A stretch of 52,917 nt of DNA from the NCBI GenBank assembly GCA_002027195.1, contig MWJO01000056.1:1-52917 (forward strand), in the 5' to 3' direction. Below, piece after piece: positions 33,952-42,173 of this stretch; within the stretch, counting starts at the first letter, position 1, and each line of letters starts with the position of its first letter. The translations under genes and the position numbers were made by a program. Origin of the DNA: Streptomyces sp. GKU 895 (GTDB lineage: Bacteria; Actinomycetota; Actinomycetes; Streptomycetales; Streptomycetaceae). The notes under the pieces are model-generated. The model worked only from the letters and a program-made list of their open reading frames with translations, was not told the origin of the DNA and did not search any database.

Positions 33952-34828
33952 TCGCCGGGGACGGTGTCCCAGAAGTCGGCGAAGGCGCGGGCCGTTTCGA
34001 GGGGGCGGTCGGTGTTGGGGGAGTGCTCGGCACCGGCGATGACCGTGCGGTGCGCGTGGAGCCGGACGGCCATGTCGTCGAGGAGGGGCACCGGCCAGGT
34101 GTCGTCGTGCGCCCCCGACAGCACATGGAACGGCAGCGCCACGGCGGCCAGTTCGCCGACCCGGTCCGGCTCGGTGCATAACTGGCGGCCGGTGGCGATG
34201 AGTTGGGCGGGCTTGTTGCCGAGCCAGCGCCGGCGCAGATCGTCCCGGTCGTCGAGCCCCTCGTCGAGCTCGCCGGTGTCGGTCTCCTCGGGCGGCTCCA
34301 TGGCCTGGATCGCGTCCCACACCTTCGCCATGCTCATCACGGCCAGCGCGTCCCGGAGCAGCTTGACGCGCTGCTGCTGGGAGCCGGAGATCTGGGCGGG
34401 GCCCGAGGACATGAGGGTCAGGGAGCGGAAGGGCGTGGGGTCGAGGAGCACGGCTGCCCGCGCGATCTGCCCGCCGAGCGAGTGCCCCACGAGATGCACG
34501 GGTGCCCCGACGGCAGCCGCCTGAGCGAGCACGTCCTTCGCCAACTCGTCCTGCGCGTAAGCGGATTCGTCGGTATCCGGCCCACCCGACTGGTACTGGC
34601 CGCGTCCGTCCACGGCGACCGTACGGTACCCACGCGCCGCGAGCGGCTCGTGCAGCGGGTTGAAGTCCTCCTTGCTGCCGGTGAACCCGGGCAGCAGCAG
34701 GGCGGTTCCGCGCGGCGTGACGCCGTCCGCCACCGGAGCGTCGACCACGGCGAACTCACCGCGTGACGTGCGCAGCGAGTAGGCGCGGGCGCCGGGGGGG
34801 CGGAGCGAAGGTGGGGGGGACGGCTCAT
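33948..34828 (-). CDS. Alpha/beta hydrolase, N-terminal frameshift
   Basis: The hydrolase fold is clear: LLLPGFTGSKEDFNPL, VDGRGQYQSGG, the nucleophile Ser in VHLVGHSLGGQIARA, the acid in LSGAHDDTWPV and His in GAEHSPN. The natural start MSRPPHLRSAP (ATG 34828) is in another frame from the body. The switch lies in a run of seven G (34794-34800), where eight would give APPGARAYSLRTSRGEF. In the body frame no start codon lies near the beginning. The last three bases are shared with the NYN stop (CTAG), so the two genes converge with overlapping stops. Substrate unknown. Confidence 0.8.
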
Positions 34829-34878
34829 GTCTCGAGGCTATCCGGAGGGGGTTCAGGGCGCGGCGTGAGGTGGACCAC

Positions 34879-34974
34879 CTGGGCTCGGGGAGCGTGCGCC
34901 CGGCGACGACGGCCTCAGGGGCGGGCCTGGGCTCGGGGAGCGTGCGCCCGGCCGACGGCCTCAGGGGCGGGGCC
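34879..34974. repeat. Two tandem 48-bp repeats
   Basis: CTGGGCTCGGGGAGCGTGCG begins at 34879 and again at 34927. The two 48-base units differ by a few bases. They fill part of the 234-base region between the hydrolase start and the helicase stop. Confidence 0.7.
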
Positions 34975-35062
34975 TGTGGTGAGGGGCGGCTGTCGCCGCG
35001 GCCCAAAACACCGGCGGCCCGGCCCACCTGTCGGTGGACCAGGCGCGGCGACCAACGCGTGC

Positions 35063-35640
35063 TCAGCCTTCCGAGGCGGCCGCAGCCTTACGCGTACGCC
35101 GCACCCTCGGCTTGGCCTCCGCGTCCTCAGCGGCCTGGGCCGGGATCTCGGCGGAGGCAGCGGCCTTACGGGTCCGACGCGGCTTCGCCTCGGTCGGCTC
35201 CGCGGCGGCGGCCGTCTTACGGGTCCGGCGCGGCTTGGCCTCAGTCGCCTCGGCCGTCTCGACGGGGGCAGCGGCGACCTTGCGGGTACGCCGCACCGTG
35301 GCCTTGGCCTCCGTGCCCTCGGCCGTGTCGACCGCGGCCTCGGCGGCAGCGGCGGCGGCCGTCTTGCGCGTACGACGCGGCTTCGCCTCCGCCTCCTCCG
35401 CGGCCTGGGCCGGGATCTCGGCAGCGGCGGCGGTCTTCCGCGTACGACGCGGCTTGGCCTCAGTGGCCTCGGCGGTGTCGACGGCGGCTTCCGCAGCCGC
35501 GGCGGTCTTGCGGGTCCGACGCGGCTTGGCTACGACTTCGGCGGCCTCGGCCGTGTCCACGGCGGCAGCGGCGGTCTTCCGCGTCCGGCGCGGCTTGGCT
35601 TCGACGGCCTCGGCGGTGTCGACGGCGGCTTCAGCGGCGG
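35063..35640 (-). repeat. Coding repeats of the helicase C-terminal tail
   Basis: Units of about 25-30 codons repeat the pattern AKPRRTRKTAAAA + VDTAEATE or EIPAQAAEE. At least eight RRTRK boxes alternate with Ala/Glu/Thr segments. At DNA level the units are near-identical, which makes the region prone to recombination and to sequencing or assembly error. Confidence 0.75.
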
Positions 35641-37720
35641 CGGTGGCTTGCAGTCCGGCGCGGCCGCCTCGGCGGCCTCGGCGGTGGTCTCGCCGCGCGC
35701 GGTCTTCCGCGTGCGGCGTACCGCCGGCCTCCGTGCCCTCGGCGGTGTCGACCGTGGTCTCGGCGGCCGTGCGCCGGGTCGGCGGCGCGCGGCGCGGCGG
35801 CCGGTGCCTCGGGCTCGGCGGTGACCGCCGGGGCGGCCTCGACGACCTCGACGGTCTCGGTGGCCACCGGCCCGCGGCCGGGTGCGGGGCGACGCGGCTT
35901 GGCCTCCGTGCCCGGCGGTGTCGACCGCGGTCTCGGCGGCCGGCGTGGCCTTGCGGGCGGCGCGGCGCGCGGCCGGTGCCTCGGGCTCGGTGACCGCCGG
36001 GGCGGCCTCGACGACCTCGACGGTCTCGGCGGTCACCGGCTCCGCGGCCTACGGGTGCGACGCCGACGCGGCTTGTCTCCGTGGCCTCGACCGTCTCCAC
36101 GGCGGCCTCCGCGGCCTCCGACGGCGTGGCCTCGGGCGTCGCGGTCACGGTCGGCGCCTGCTCCGGCGCGGCACCGTTGCGGGTGCGGCGACGGCGGCGC
36201 GGAGTGCGGCTCGCGGGGACCTCCTCGGCCACCGCGCTGTCCGCGGAAGGCGCGGTCGCCTCGGCGGCGGGCGCCGACGTGCCGTCCAGCGCGGTACCGC
36301 CGCGCGTACGGCGGCGACGACGCGGCGTACGGGACGAACGCTCGCCGTCGGCGGGACGGGACTCGTCCCGGCCGCCGCGACCGCCACGGCCGCCTCGCTC
36401 ACTCCGGTCGCCGCGACCGCGGCCACCACGACCGCCGGTCTCGCCGAGGTCCTCGAGCTCCTCCGCGTCGAGGCCCGCGCGGGTGCGCTCGGCACGCGGC
36501 AGGACACCCTTGGTGCCCGCGGGGATGTTCATCTCCTCGTAGAAGTGCGGGGAGCTGGAGTACGTCTCCGGCGGGTCGTTGAAGTTGAGCTCCAGCGCCT
36601 TGTTGATCAGCTGCCAGCGCGGGATGTCGTCCCAGTCGACGAGCGTGATCGCGATGCCCTTGGCACCCGCGCGGCCGGTGCGGCCGACCCGGTGCAGGTA
36701 CGTCTTCTCGTCCTCGGGGGACTGGTAGTTGATGACGTGCGTGACGCCCTCGACGTCGATGCCGCGCGCGGCGACGTCGGTGCAGACGAGGACGTCCACC
36801 TTGCCGTTGCGGAAGGCGCGCAGCGCCTGCTCGCGGGCGCCCTGGCCGAGGTCGCCGTGGACCGCGCCGGAGGCGAAGCCGCGCTGCTTGAGCTGGTCGG
36901 CGAGGTCGGCGGCGGTGCGCTTCGTACGGCAGAAGATCATCGCGAGGCCGCGGCCCTCGGACTGCAGGATGCGCGCGACCATCTCGGGCTTGTCCATGTT
37001 GTGCGCGCGGTACACGTGCTGCGAGATGTTCGCGACCGTCACGCCCTCGTCGTCCGGCGCGGTGGCGCGGATGTGCGTGGGCCGCGACATGTAGCGGCGG
37101 GCGAGACCGATGACCGCGCCCGGCATGGTCGCCGAGAACAGCATGGTCTGGCGGCGGGCCGGCAGCATGTCGATGATCTTCTCGACGTCGGGCAGGAAGC
37201 CCAGGTCGAGCATCTCGTCGGCCTCGTCGAGGACGAGCGCCTTGATGTGCTTGAGGTTGAGCTTCTTCTGGCCCGCGAGGTCCAGAAGCCGGCCCGGGGT
37301 GCCGACGATGACGTCGACGCCCTTCTTGAGGGCCTCGACCTGGGGCTCGTAGGCGCGGCCGCCGTAGATGGCGAGGACGCGCACGTTACGGACCTTGCCC
37401 GCGGTCAGCAGGTCGTTCGTCACCTGGGTGCACAGCTCGCGCGTGGGGACGACGACGAGGGCCTGCGGGGCGTCGGTGAGCGCTTCGGGAGCGGCGCGGC
37501 CGGCCTCGACGTCGGCGGGGACGGTGACGCGCTCGAGGAGCGGCAGGCCGAAGCCCAGCGTCTTGCCGGTGCCGGTCTTGGCCTGGCCGATGACGTCCGT
37601 GCCGGAAAGGGCGACGGGGAGCGTCATCTCCTGGATGGGGAAGGGGTTGATGATGCCGACGGCCTCGAGGGCCTCGGCGGTCTCGGGAAGGATTCCGAGA
37701 TCTCTGAACGTCGTAGTCAG
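35063..37720 (-). CDS. DEAD-box ATP-dependent RNA helicase with repetitive basic tail
   Basis: The core is a complete DEAD-box helicase: motif I AKTGTGKT, PTREL, GTPGRL, DEAD in VLDEADEMLD, SAT in LFSATMP, the HGDLGQGAREQAL region, ARGIDVEGV and HRVGRTGRAG. The start is CTG at 37720, with AGAGG seven bases upstream. It gives LTTTFRDLGILPETAEALEA, the normal family N terminus including the Q-motif region (INPFPIQ), and no ATG/GTG precedes it. After the core comes an RGG-rich part (GGRGGRGRGDRSERGGRGG), then a long Ala/Glu-rich tail with at least eight RRTRK repeats down to the stop. Between about 35640 and 36060 the tail reading is disturbed by indels within GC-rich repeats. It acts in RNA unwinding, ribosome assembly or mRNA decay; the tail probably binds RNA. 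Confidence 0.88.
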   Translation of the reverse strand: MTTTFRDLGILPETAEALEAVGIINPFPIQEMTLPVALSGTDVIGQAKTGTGKTLGFGLPLLERVTVPADVEAGRAAPEALTDAPQALVVVPTRELCTQVTNDLLTAGKVRNVRVLAIYGGRAYEPQVEALKKGVDVIVGTPGRLLDLAGQKKLNLKHIKALVLDEADEMLDLGFLPDVEKIIDMLPARRQTMLFSATMPGAVIGLARRYMSRPTHIRATAPDDEGVTVANISQHVYRAHNMDKPEMVARILQSEGRGLAMIFCRTKRTAADLADQLKQRGFASGAVHGDLGQGAREQALRAFRNGKVDVLVCTDVAARGIDVEGVTHVINYQSPEDEKTYLHRVGRTGRAGAKGIAITLVDWDDIPRWQLINKALELNFNDPPETYSSSPHFYEEMNIPAGTKGVLPRAERTRAGLDAEELEDLGETGGRGGRGRGDRSERGGRGGRGGRDESRPADGERSSRTPRRRRRTRGGTALDGTSAPAAEATAPSADSAVAEEVPASRTPRRRRRTRNGAAPEQAPTVTATPEATPSEAAEAAVETVEATETSRVGVAPVGRGAGDRRDRRGRRGRPGGHRARGTGRAPRRPQGHAGRRDRGRHRRARRPSRVAPHPAAGRWPPRPSRSSRPPRRSPPSPRHRPPRRAPPTRRTAAETTVDTAEGTEAGGTPHAEDRARRDHRRGRRGGRAGLQATAAAEAAVDTAEAVEAKPRRTRKTAAAAVDTAEAAEVVAKPRRTRKTAAAAEAAVDTAEATEAKPRRTRKTAAAAEIPAQAAEEAEAKPRRTRKTAAAAAAEAAVDTAEGTEAKATVRRTRKVAAAPVETAEATEAKPRRTRKTAAAAEPTEAKPRRTRKAAASAEIPAQAAEDAEAKPRVRRTRKAAAASEG

Positions 37721-38119
37721 GGTGCTGCCTCTTCTGTGTACGCGGTGCGAGGCGAGCTCGGGGGTCTCTTAAAGACCGTGCTGGGGACGTCGACTGCCTT
37801 ACGGACCAGCCGTAATGGCACGGGACCTCTGCCGACGCTCTAGCGCTCGAACCGCTGAGGGTCCCTCCGGATGCCGTACGCACAGTGCCGTACGGGCGAG
37901 GAGAGCTGTCAGGTCGGAGCCGATCGGGCCACCGACCGGGCATCCTCATACGCGCGGCCCGTCGAATACGGCGTCGTCATAGACGCACATACTCAGCAGG
38001 CGCATTACCACCATACCCCGGAAACGCGCACATGCGATGGCCGATTTGGTCACGTAGTCGTCGTCACACTGATTGACCAGGGACTTCCGAGGGTCGGAGA
38101 GCGGACTATTGTGCGCTTC
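37721..38119. other. Divergent intergenic region with several small hairpins
   Basis: This 399-base region lies between the helicase and the ferritin-like gene. It holds GGTCT/AGACC (about 37763-37777), TTACGG-accag-CCGTAA (37799-37815) and CCGTAC/GTACGG (37873-37894) inverted repeats, plausible parts of a long helicase 5' leader. TATTGT at 38107-38112 lies seven bases before the ATG at 38120 and is a probable -10 of a leaderless transcript. I see no gene in it. Confidence 0.5.
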
Positions 38120-38855
38120 ATGACGACGCCTGACAACACCTCTGACGCACCCGCCGAGCACACCGGAGTGGCCGCCCAGGACTGGGCCCAGGCCTCCGCG
38201 GAGCCCCAGTACCGGGCCGCGGTCGTCGACCTCCTCGGCGCCCTCGCCTACGGCGAACTCGCGGCGTTCGAGCGGCTCGCCGAGGACGCCAAGCTGGCGC
38301 GACCCTGGCGGACAAGGCGGAGCTGGCGAAGATGGCGTCGGCGGAGTTCCACCACTACGAGAAGCTGCGCGACCGGCTGACCGAGATCGGCGCCGAGCCG
38401 ACGGAGGCCATGGAGCCGTTCGTCGCCGCGCTCGACGGCTTCCACCGGCAGACGGCGCCGTCGGACTGGCTGGAGGGGCTCGTCAAGGCGTACGTCGGCG
38501 ACTCCATCGCCAGCGACTTCTACCGCGAGGTCGCGGCGCGGCTGGACTCGGACACGCGTGAGCTGGTGCTCGCCGTCCTCGACGACACCGGGCACGCCGG
38601 GTTCGCCGTCGAGAAGGTGCGGGCCGCGATCGACGCCGATCCGCGCGTGGGCGGGCGTCTCGCTCTGTGGGCGCGGCGTCTCATGGGTGAGGCGCTGTCG
38701 CAGTCGCAGCGGGTGGTCGCCGACCGGGACGCGCTGTCGACGATGCTCGTCGGCGGGGTTGCCGACGGGTTCGATCTCGCCGAGGTGGGGCGGATGTTCT
38801 CGCGGATCACCGAGCGCACACGAAGCGGATGGCCGCGCTGGGCTTGGCGGCGTAG
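38120..38855 (+). CDS. Ferritin-like MiaE-type hydroxylase family protein, two frameshifts
   Basis: A conceptual protein of about 245 residues. The N-terminal part (MTTPDNTSDAPAEHTGVA ... LAYGELAAFERLAEDAKLA) and the centre (MASAEFHHYEKLRDRLTEIG, WLEGLVKAYVGDSIASDFYREVA) carry Glu and ExxH pairs of a di-iron ferritin-like fold, as in MiaE tRNA hydroxylase relatives. The frame shifts near 38300 (one base missing between CTGGCG and ACCCTGGCG). It shifts again near 38812, where GAGCGCACACG should read GAG GCG CAC ACG, giving the usual end HTKRMAALGLAA* at 38855. As sequenced the gene is broken twice, probably by error. The exact tRNA-modification role is unproven for actinobacterial members. Confidence 0.78.
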
Positions 38856-38908
38856 CGCTCTGTGGGGGGCGGCTCGGGTGGTCGCGCGGTTGCGGCCCGG
38901 CGGGGGCC

Positions 38909-38932
38909 GGTCGCGCAGTTCCCCGCGCCCCT
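38909..38932 (-). repeat. Dispersed Streptomyces repeat, copy 3
   Basis: The 24-base core on the minus strand (AGGGGCGCGGGGAACTGCGC then GACC) matches copies at 4998 and 30976. It lies 53 bases after the end of the MiaE-like gene and 31 bases before the end of the membrane protein gene. Confidence 0.8.
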
Positions 38933-38963
38933 CTAGGGCGTTGCGCTGAGCGGCGTCGGAACG

Positions 38964-39236
38964 CTACGCCGCTACTGATCGGCGGCGGAGTCTGCGCGCC
39001 GGGCGGAGCAGGAGGGACACCGACGCGATCGAGACCACCGTCGCGCCGATCAGGGTCAGCAGGACGTTGCCCGCGCCCAGGGCGCTGTGGGTGATGAAGG
39101 CGCCGAAGAGGGCGCCGGCCACTCCCGTCGCGAGGACCAGGGAGCGGGCGGGCAGGCGGTGGGCCAGGCGGTGCGCGGCGGCGACCGCCAGAACCAGACC
39201 GAGCAGAGCGGAACCGAGCGCTTCCAGCAAGATCAT
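38964..39236 (-). CDS. Small integral membrane protein
   Basis: A 90-residue protein with three hydrophobic segments: LLEALGSALLGLVLAVAAA, SLVLATGVAGALFGAFITH and NVLLTLIGATVVSIASVSLLL. A basic tail ends it (RPARRLRRRSVAA). ATG 39236 follows GGGAGGGAC. It is widely conserved in streptomycetes; no function is known. Confidence 0.78.
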   Translation of the reverse strand: MILLEALGSALLGLVLAVAAAHRLAHRLPARSLVLATGVAGALFGAFITHSALGAGNVLLTLIGATVVSIASVSLLLRPARRLRRRSVAA

Positions 39237-39381
39237 TGGGGTCCCTCCCACACGGCCACGCTGCGTATCACGGTCGTAGCCCGTCATACCCGTGACCTGC
39301 GGAATGCAATCCTCCTCTGTGCGTGACTTGTGCTCCATATGTGGAGAAAAAATCTTGCGGACAGCGGACAGCGGGTGTGTG

Positions 39382-39428
39382 CATGAGGAAGGGCCCGGCG
39401 ACGTGAAGTCGCCGGGCCCTTCCTCATG
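39382..39428 (-). terminator. Terminator after the DUF3107 gene
   Basis: A perfect 21-bp stem: CATGAGGAAGGGCCCGGCGA (plus C) at 39382-39402 pairs with 39408-39428 around a five-base loop. It starts eight bases after the DUF3107 stop on the minus strand. Confidence 0.88.
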
Positions 39429-39435
39429 CGTCTGC

Positions 39436-39663
39436 CTACAGCGCGCCGAAGCCCACCTTGCGCGGGGCCGGCTCGCCGAGCTCCACGTAGGCCAGGCGGT
39501 CGGCCGGGACCAGGACCTTGCGGCCGTGCTCGTCCGTGAGGCTCAGCAGCTGCGTCTTTCCGGCGAGTGCCTCGGCCACCACGCGCTCGACCTCCTCGGC
39601 ACTCTGACCGCTCTCCAGAACGATCTCGCGGGGCGCGTGCTGCACGCCGATCTTGACCTCCAC
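39436..39663 (-). CDS. DUF3107 small protein
   Basis: A 75-residue protein, MEVKIGVQHAPREIVLESGQ, then SAEEVERVVAEAL, TDEHGRKVLVPADRLAYVEL and a conserved end RKVGFGAL. GTG 39663 has GGAGGGAC six bases upstream. The longer ATG-started frame beginning at 39720 includes non-conserved sequence. Actinobacterial DUF3107 proteins have no assigned function; TetR and helicase genes nearby are a common neighbourhood. Confidence 0.9.
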   Translation of the reverse strand: MEVKIGVQHAPREIVLESGQSAEEVERVVAEALAGKTQLLSLTDEHGRKVLVPADRLAYVELGEPAPRKVGFGAL

Positions 39664-39805
39664 GGCTATGTCCCTCCGACGGTCAGTGAAGTGCGCGACC
39701 TTCCGCGCCGTACCCAGCACACATTAGCCCGGTGAGGGGACGTACACGCTCCGCGCAAGAACGCCAGGAGCGAACAGCGGGCGGGAACAAATGTCCCCGG
39801 GCGGA

Positions 39806-40447
39806 TCAGTGGTGCTCGGTGCCGTGCAGCGGGAAACCGGCGATGCCTCGCCAGGCGAGCGAGGTCAGCAGCTGGACCGCCTGCTCGCGCGGGACGCTGC
39901 GGTCGCTGTGCAGCCACGCGCGGGCCACGACCTGGGCGAGGCCGCCCAGGCCCGAGGCCAGCAGCATCGACTCCGCGCGCGAGAGGCCGGTGTCCTCGGC
40001 GATGACGTCGGTGATCGCCTCGGCGCACTCGTTCGTGACCTTGTCGACGCGCTCGCGGACCGCGGGCTCGTTCGTCAGGTCCGACTCGAAGACCAGGCGG
40101 AAGGCGCCGCCGTCGTCCTCGACGTACGCGAAGTAGGCGTCCATGGTCGCCCGTACGCGCTGCTTGTTGTCGGTCGTCGACGCCAGCGCCTGCCGTACCG
40201 AACCGATCAGCGCCTCGCAGTGCTGGTCCAGCAGCGCGAGATAGAGGTCGAGCTTGCCCGGGAAGTGCTGGTAGAGCACCGGCTTGCTGACGCCGGCGCG
40301 CTCGGCGATGTCGTCCATCGCGGCCGAGTGGTAGCCCTGCGCCACGAAGACTTCCTGTGCGGCGCCCAGCAGCTGATTCCGTCGGGCACGGCGCGGCAGG
40401 CGCGTGCCTCGCGGGCGTGCCGCCTCTGTCTGCTCGATGGCTGTCAC
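39806..40447 (-). CDS. TetR-family transcriptional regulator
   Basis: A 213-residue protein. The N-terminal helix-turn-helix reads LLGAAQEVFVAQGYHSAAMDDIAERAGVSKPVLYQHFPGK. The C-terminal ligand/dimerisation domain includes FRLVFESDLTNEPAVRERVD. GTG 40447 has GGGAGGC upstream and is preferred to ATG 40459. No divergent target gene is obvious; conservation of the neighbourhood suggests a housekeeping role. Confidence 0.9.
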   Translation of the reverse strand: MTAIEQTEAARPRGTRLPRRARRNQLLGAAQEVFVAQGYHSAAMDDIAERAGVSKPVLYQHFPGKLDLYLALLDQHCEALIGSVRQALASTTDNKQRVRATMDAYFAYVEDDGGAFRLVFESDLTNEPAVRERVDKVTNECAEAITDVIAEDTGLSRAESMLLASGLGGLAQVVARAWLHSDRSVPREQAVQLLTSLAWRGIAGFPLHGTEHH

Positions 40448-40640
40448 GCCGCCTCCCATAAGTCGTCCACTTGCGGTGTGCGCCGCGCCCGCCATCGTAC
40501 TTTTCGGTAACCCTGGTGTGCGCGGTGCGAGCGCAGAATTTCACGTACCGGACGATGGCGAAAGCCGTGCAAAGGTTTCAAACAGGGATCGGGCGGGCAG
40601 CGCACGCACCTTTCCTGCTCACCGGCGGCCCGCGGGCGCG

Positions 40641-40856
40641 TCAGCGGTAGTCGTCCTCGTCGGTCCGGACGACCCGGGCCTGTTCGATGAGGTCGGCCTC
40701 GTTCGCCCGCGCGGGGTCCACGCCGGTCAGCGGATCGTCGCGGTCGGTGGTGACGTCCGTCTGCTGTTCGGCGGTGTCGTCCTCCGGGGCCTCGACGTCG
40801 AGCTCGACGGGCTCGCCGTTCTCGAAGGTGTCGGGGTCGCTGGGGTCGTAGGCCAT
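40641..40856 (-). CDS. Small acidic conserved protein
   Basis: A 71-residue, strongly acidic protein (MAYDPSDPDTFENGEPVELD ... ARVVRTDEDDYR), probably largely disordered. ATG 40856 follows AAGGGAGC. It is common in streptomycetes without known function. Confidence 0.72.
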   Translation of the reverse strand: MAYDPSDPDTFENGEPVELDVEAPEDDTAEQQTDVTTDRDDPLTGVDPARANEADLIEQARVVRTDEDDYR

Positions 40857-41097
40857 GGTGGGCTCCCTTCCTAGAACGTCCCTGGGTCAGCAGGGGGCCA
40901 CATGCGGGTGCCCTGCGTACGAGCCTAGGAGACACCCGATTCGGGCGCTATGCGATGCGCGCATGCTCTGTGCGTGCTCTGTTGATGCTCCACGGGTGTT
41001 CCCTGGGCGCTTTTCCCGGGGGTGGGATGGGATGCGAGTGCCCCCTTGTGACGGCGAACACATGAACCAGTGCGTGATCGTCTCGTAACATTGCCGC

Positions 41098-42165
41098 ATG
41101 TCTTCGACCGAGCTGCCGCTTGTGCCGGCCACCAATGTTCTTCCGAAGGTGGCGGCCGTCAGGGTCGCGGAAGGCGAGCGGCTGCGGTCGGTCGGACTGC
41201 CGGGGATCACATTGACGGTGCGGTCGAGGCCGCCCGCGCGTGAGGGACTGCCGCCCGCGCTGTACGTCCACGGCCTCGGCGGTTCCTCGCAGAACTGGTC
41301 GGCGCTGATGCAGGAGCTGGAGGCCGTGGTCGACGGTGAGGCCGTCGACCTGCCCGGCTTCGGGGATTCACCGCCGCCGGACGACGGCGACTACTCGATC
41401 ACCGCACACGCGCGTGCGGTGATCCGCTATCTCGACGCCTCCGGCCGTGGGCCGGTGCACCTGTTCGGCAACTCCCTCGGCGGCGCGGTCTCGACCCGGG
41501 TCGCCGCGGTCCGCCCGGACCTCGTCCGTACGCTCACGCTGGTCTCGCCGGCGCTCCCGGAGATCCGCGTGCAGCGGACCGCGGTGCCCACGGCGCTGAT
41601 GGCCCTGCCCGGCATGACGAGGCTCTTCGCGCGACTCAGCCGGGACTGGACGGCCGAGCAGCGCGTCCGCGGGGTCACGGCGCTCTGTTACGGCGATCCC
41701 ACGCGCGTGTCGCCGGAAGGCTTCCGGCACGCCGTCGAGGAGATGGAGCGGCGGCAGCAACTGCCGTATTTCTGGGACGCGATGACGCGTTCCGCGCGGG
41801 GGATCGTCAACGCGTACACACTGGGCGGGCAGCACGCGCTGTGGCGCCAGGCCGAGCGGGTCCTCGCGCCCACACTCCTCGTCTACGGCGGCCGCGACCA
41901 GCTCGTCGGCTACCGCATGGCCCGGAAGGCGGCGCGCGCCTTCCGCGACTCCCGACTCCTCAGCCTGCCGGACGCGGGGCATGTGGCGATGATGGAGTAC
42001 CCGGAGACGGTGGCCCGGGCGTTCGGTGAACTCCTCGCGAGTCGGGGAGAGTTGGGTGGCTCGGCCGTGGTGCCGGGTTCGGGCGGTGGCTCCGAGGGGG
42101 CTGCTGTCGTGGCGGGTGACGGCTCCGGTGATGGCGCTGTCGAGTCTTCGAGTGCGGGGAGCTGA
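41098..42165 (+). CDS. Alpha/beta hydrolase
   Basis: A 355-residue protein. The fold signature is LYVHGLGGSSQNWSALM, VDLPGFGDS, the nucleophile Ser in VHLFGNSLGGAVS, the acid Asp in VYGGRDQLVG and His in PDAGHVAMMEYP. The last 40 residues are a Gly/Ser-rich tail. ATG 41098 lies six bases after TAACAT (41086-41091) with no Shine-Dalgarno, so the transcript may be leaderless. DUF3152 follows after eight bases, so the two probably form an operon. Substrate unknown. Confidence 0.88.
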   Translation: MSSTELPLVPATNVLPKVAAVRVAEGERLRSVGLPGITLTVRSRPPAREGLPPALYVHGLGGSSQNWSALMQELEAVVDGEAVDLPGFGDSPPPDDGDYSITAHARAVIRYLDASGRGPVHLFGNSLGGAVSTRVAAVRPDLVRTLTLVSPALPEIRVQRTAVPTALMALPGMTRLFARLSRDWTAEQRVRGVTALCYGDPTRVSPEGFRHAVEEMERRQQLPYFWDAMTRSARGIVNAYTLGGQHALWRQAERVLAPTLLVYGGRDQLVGYRMARKAARAFRDSRLLSLPDAGHVAMMEYPETVARAFGELLASRGELGGSAVVPGSGGGSEGAAVVAGDGSGDGAVESSSAGS

Positions 42166-42173
42166 GGCGCGAA

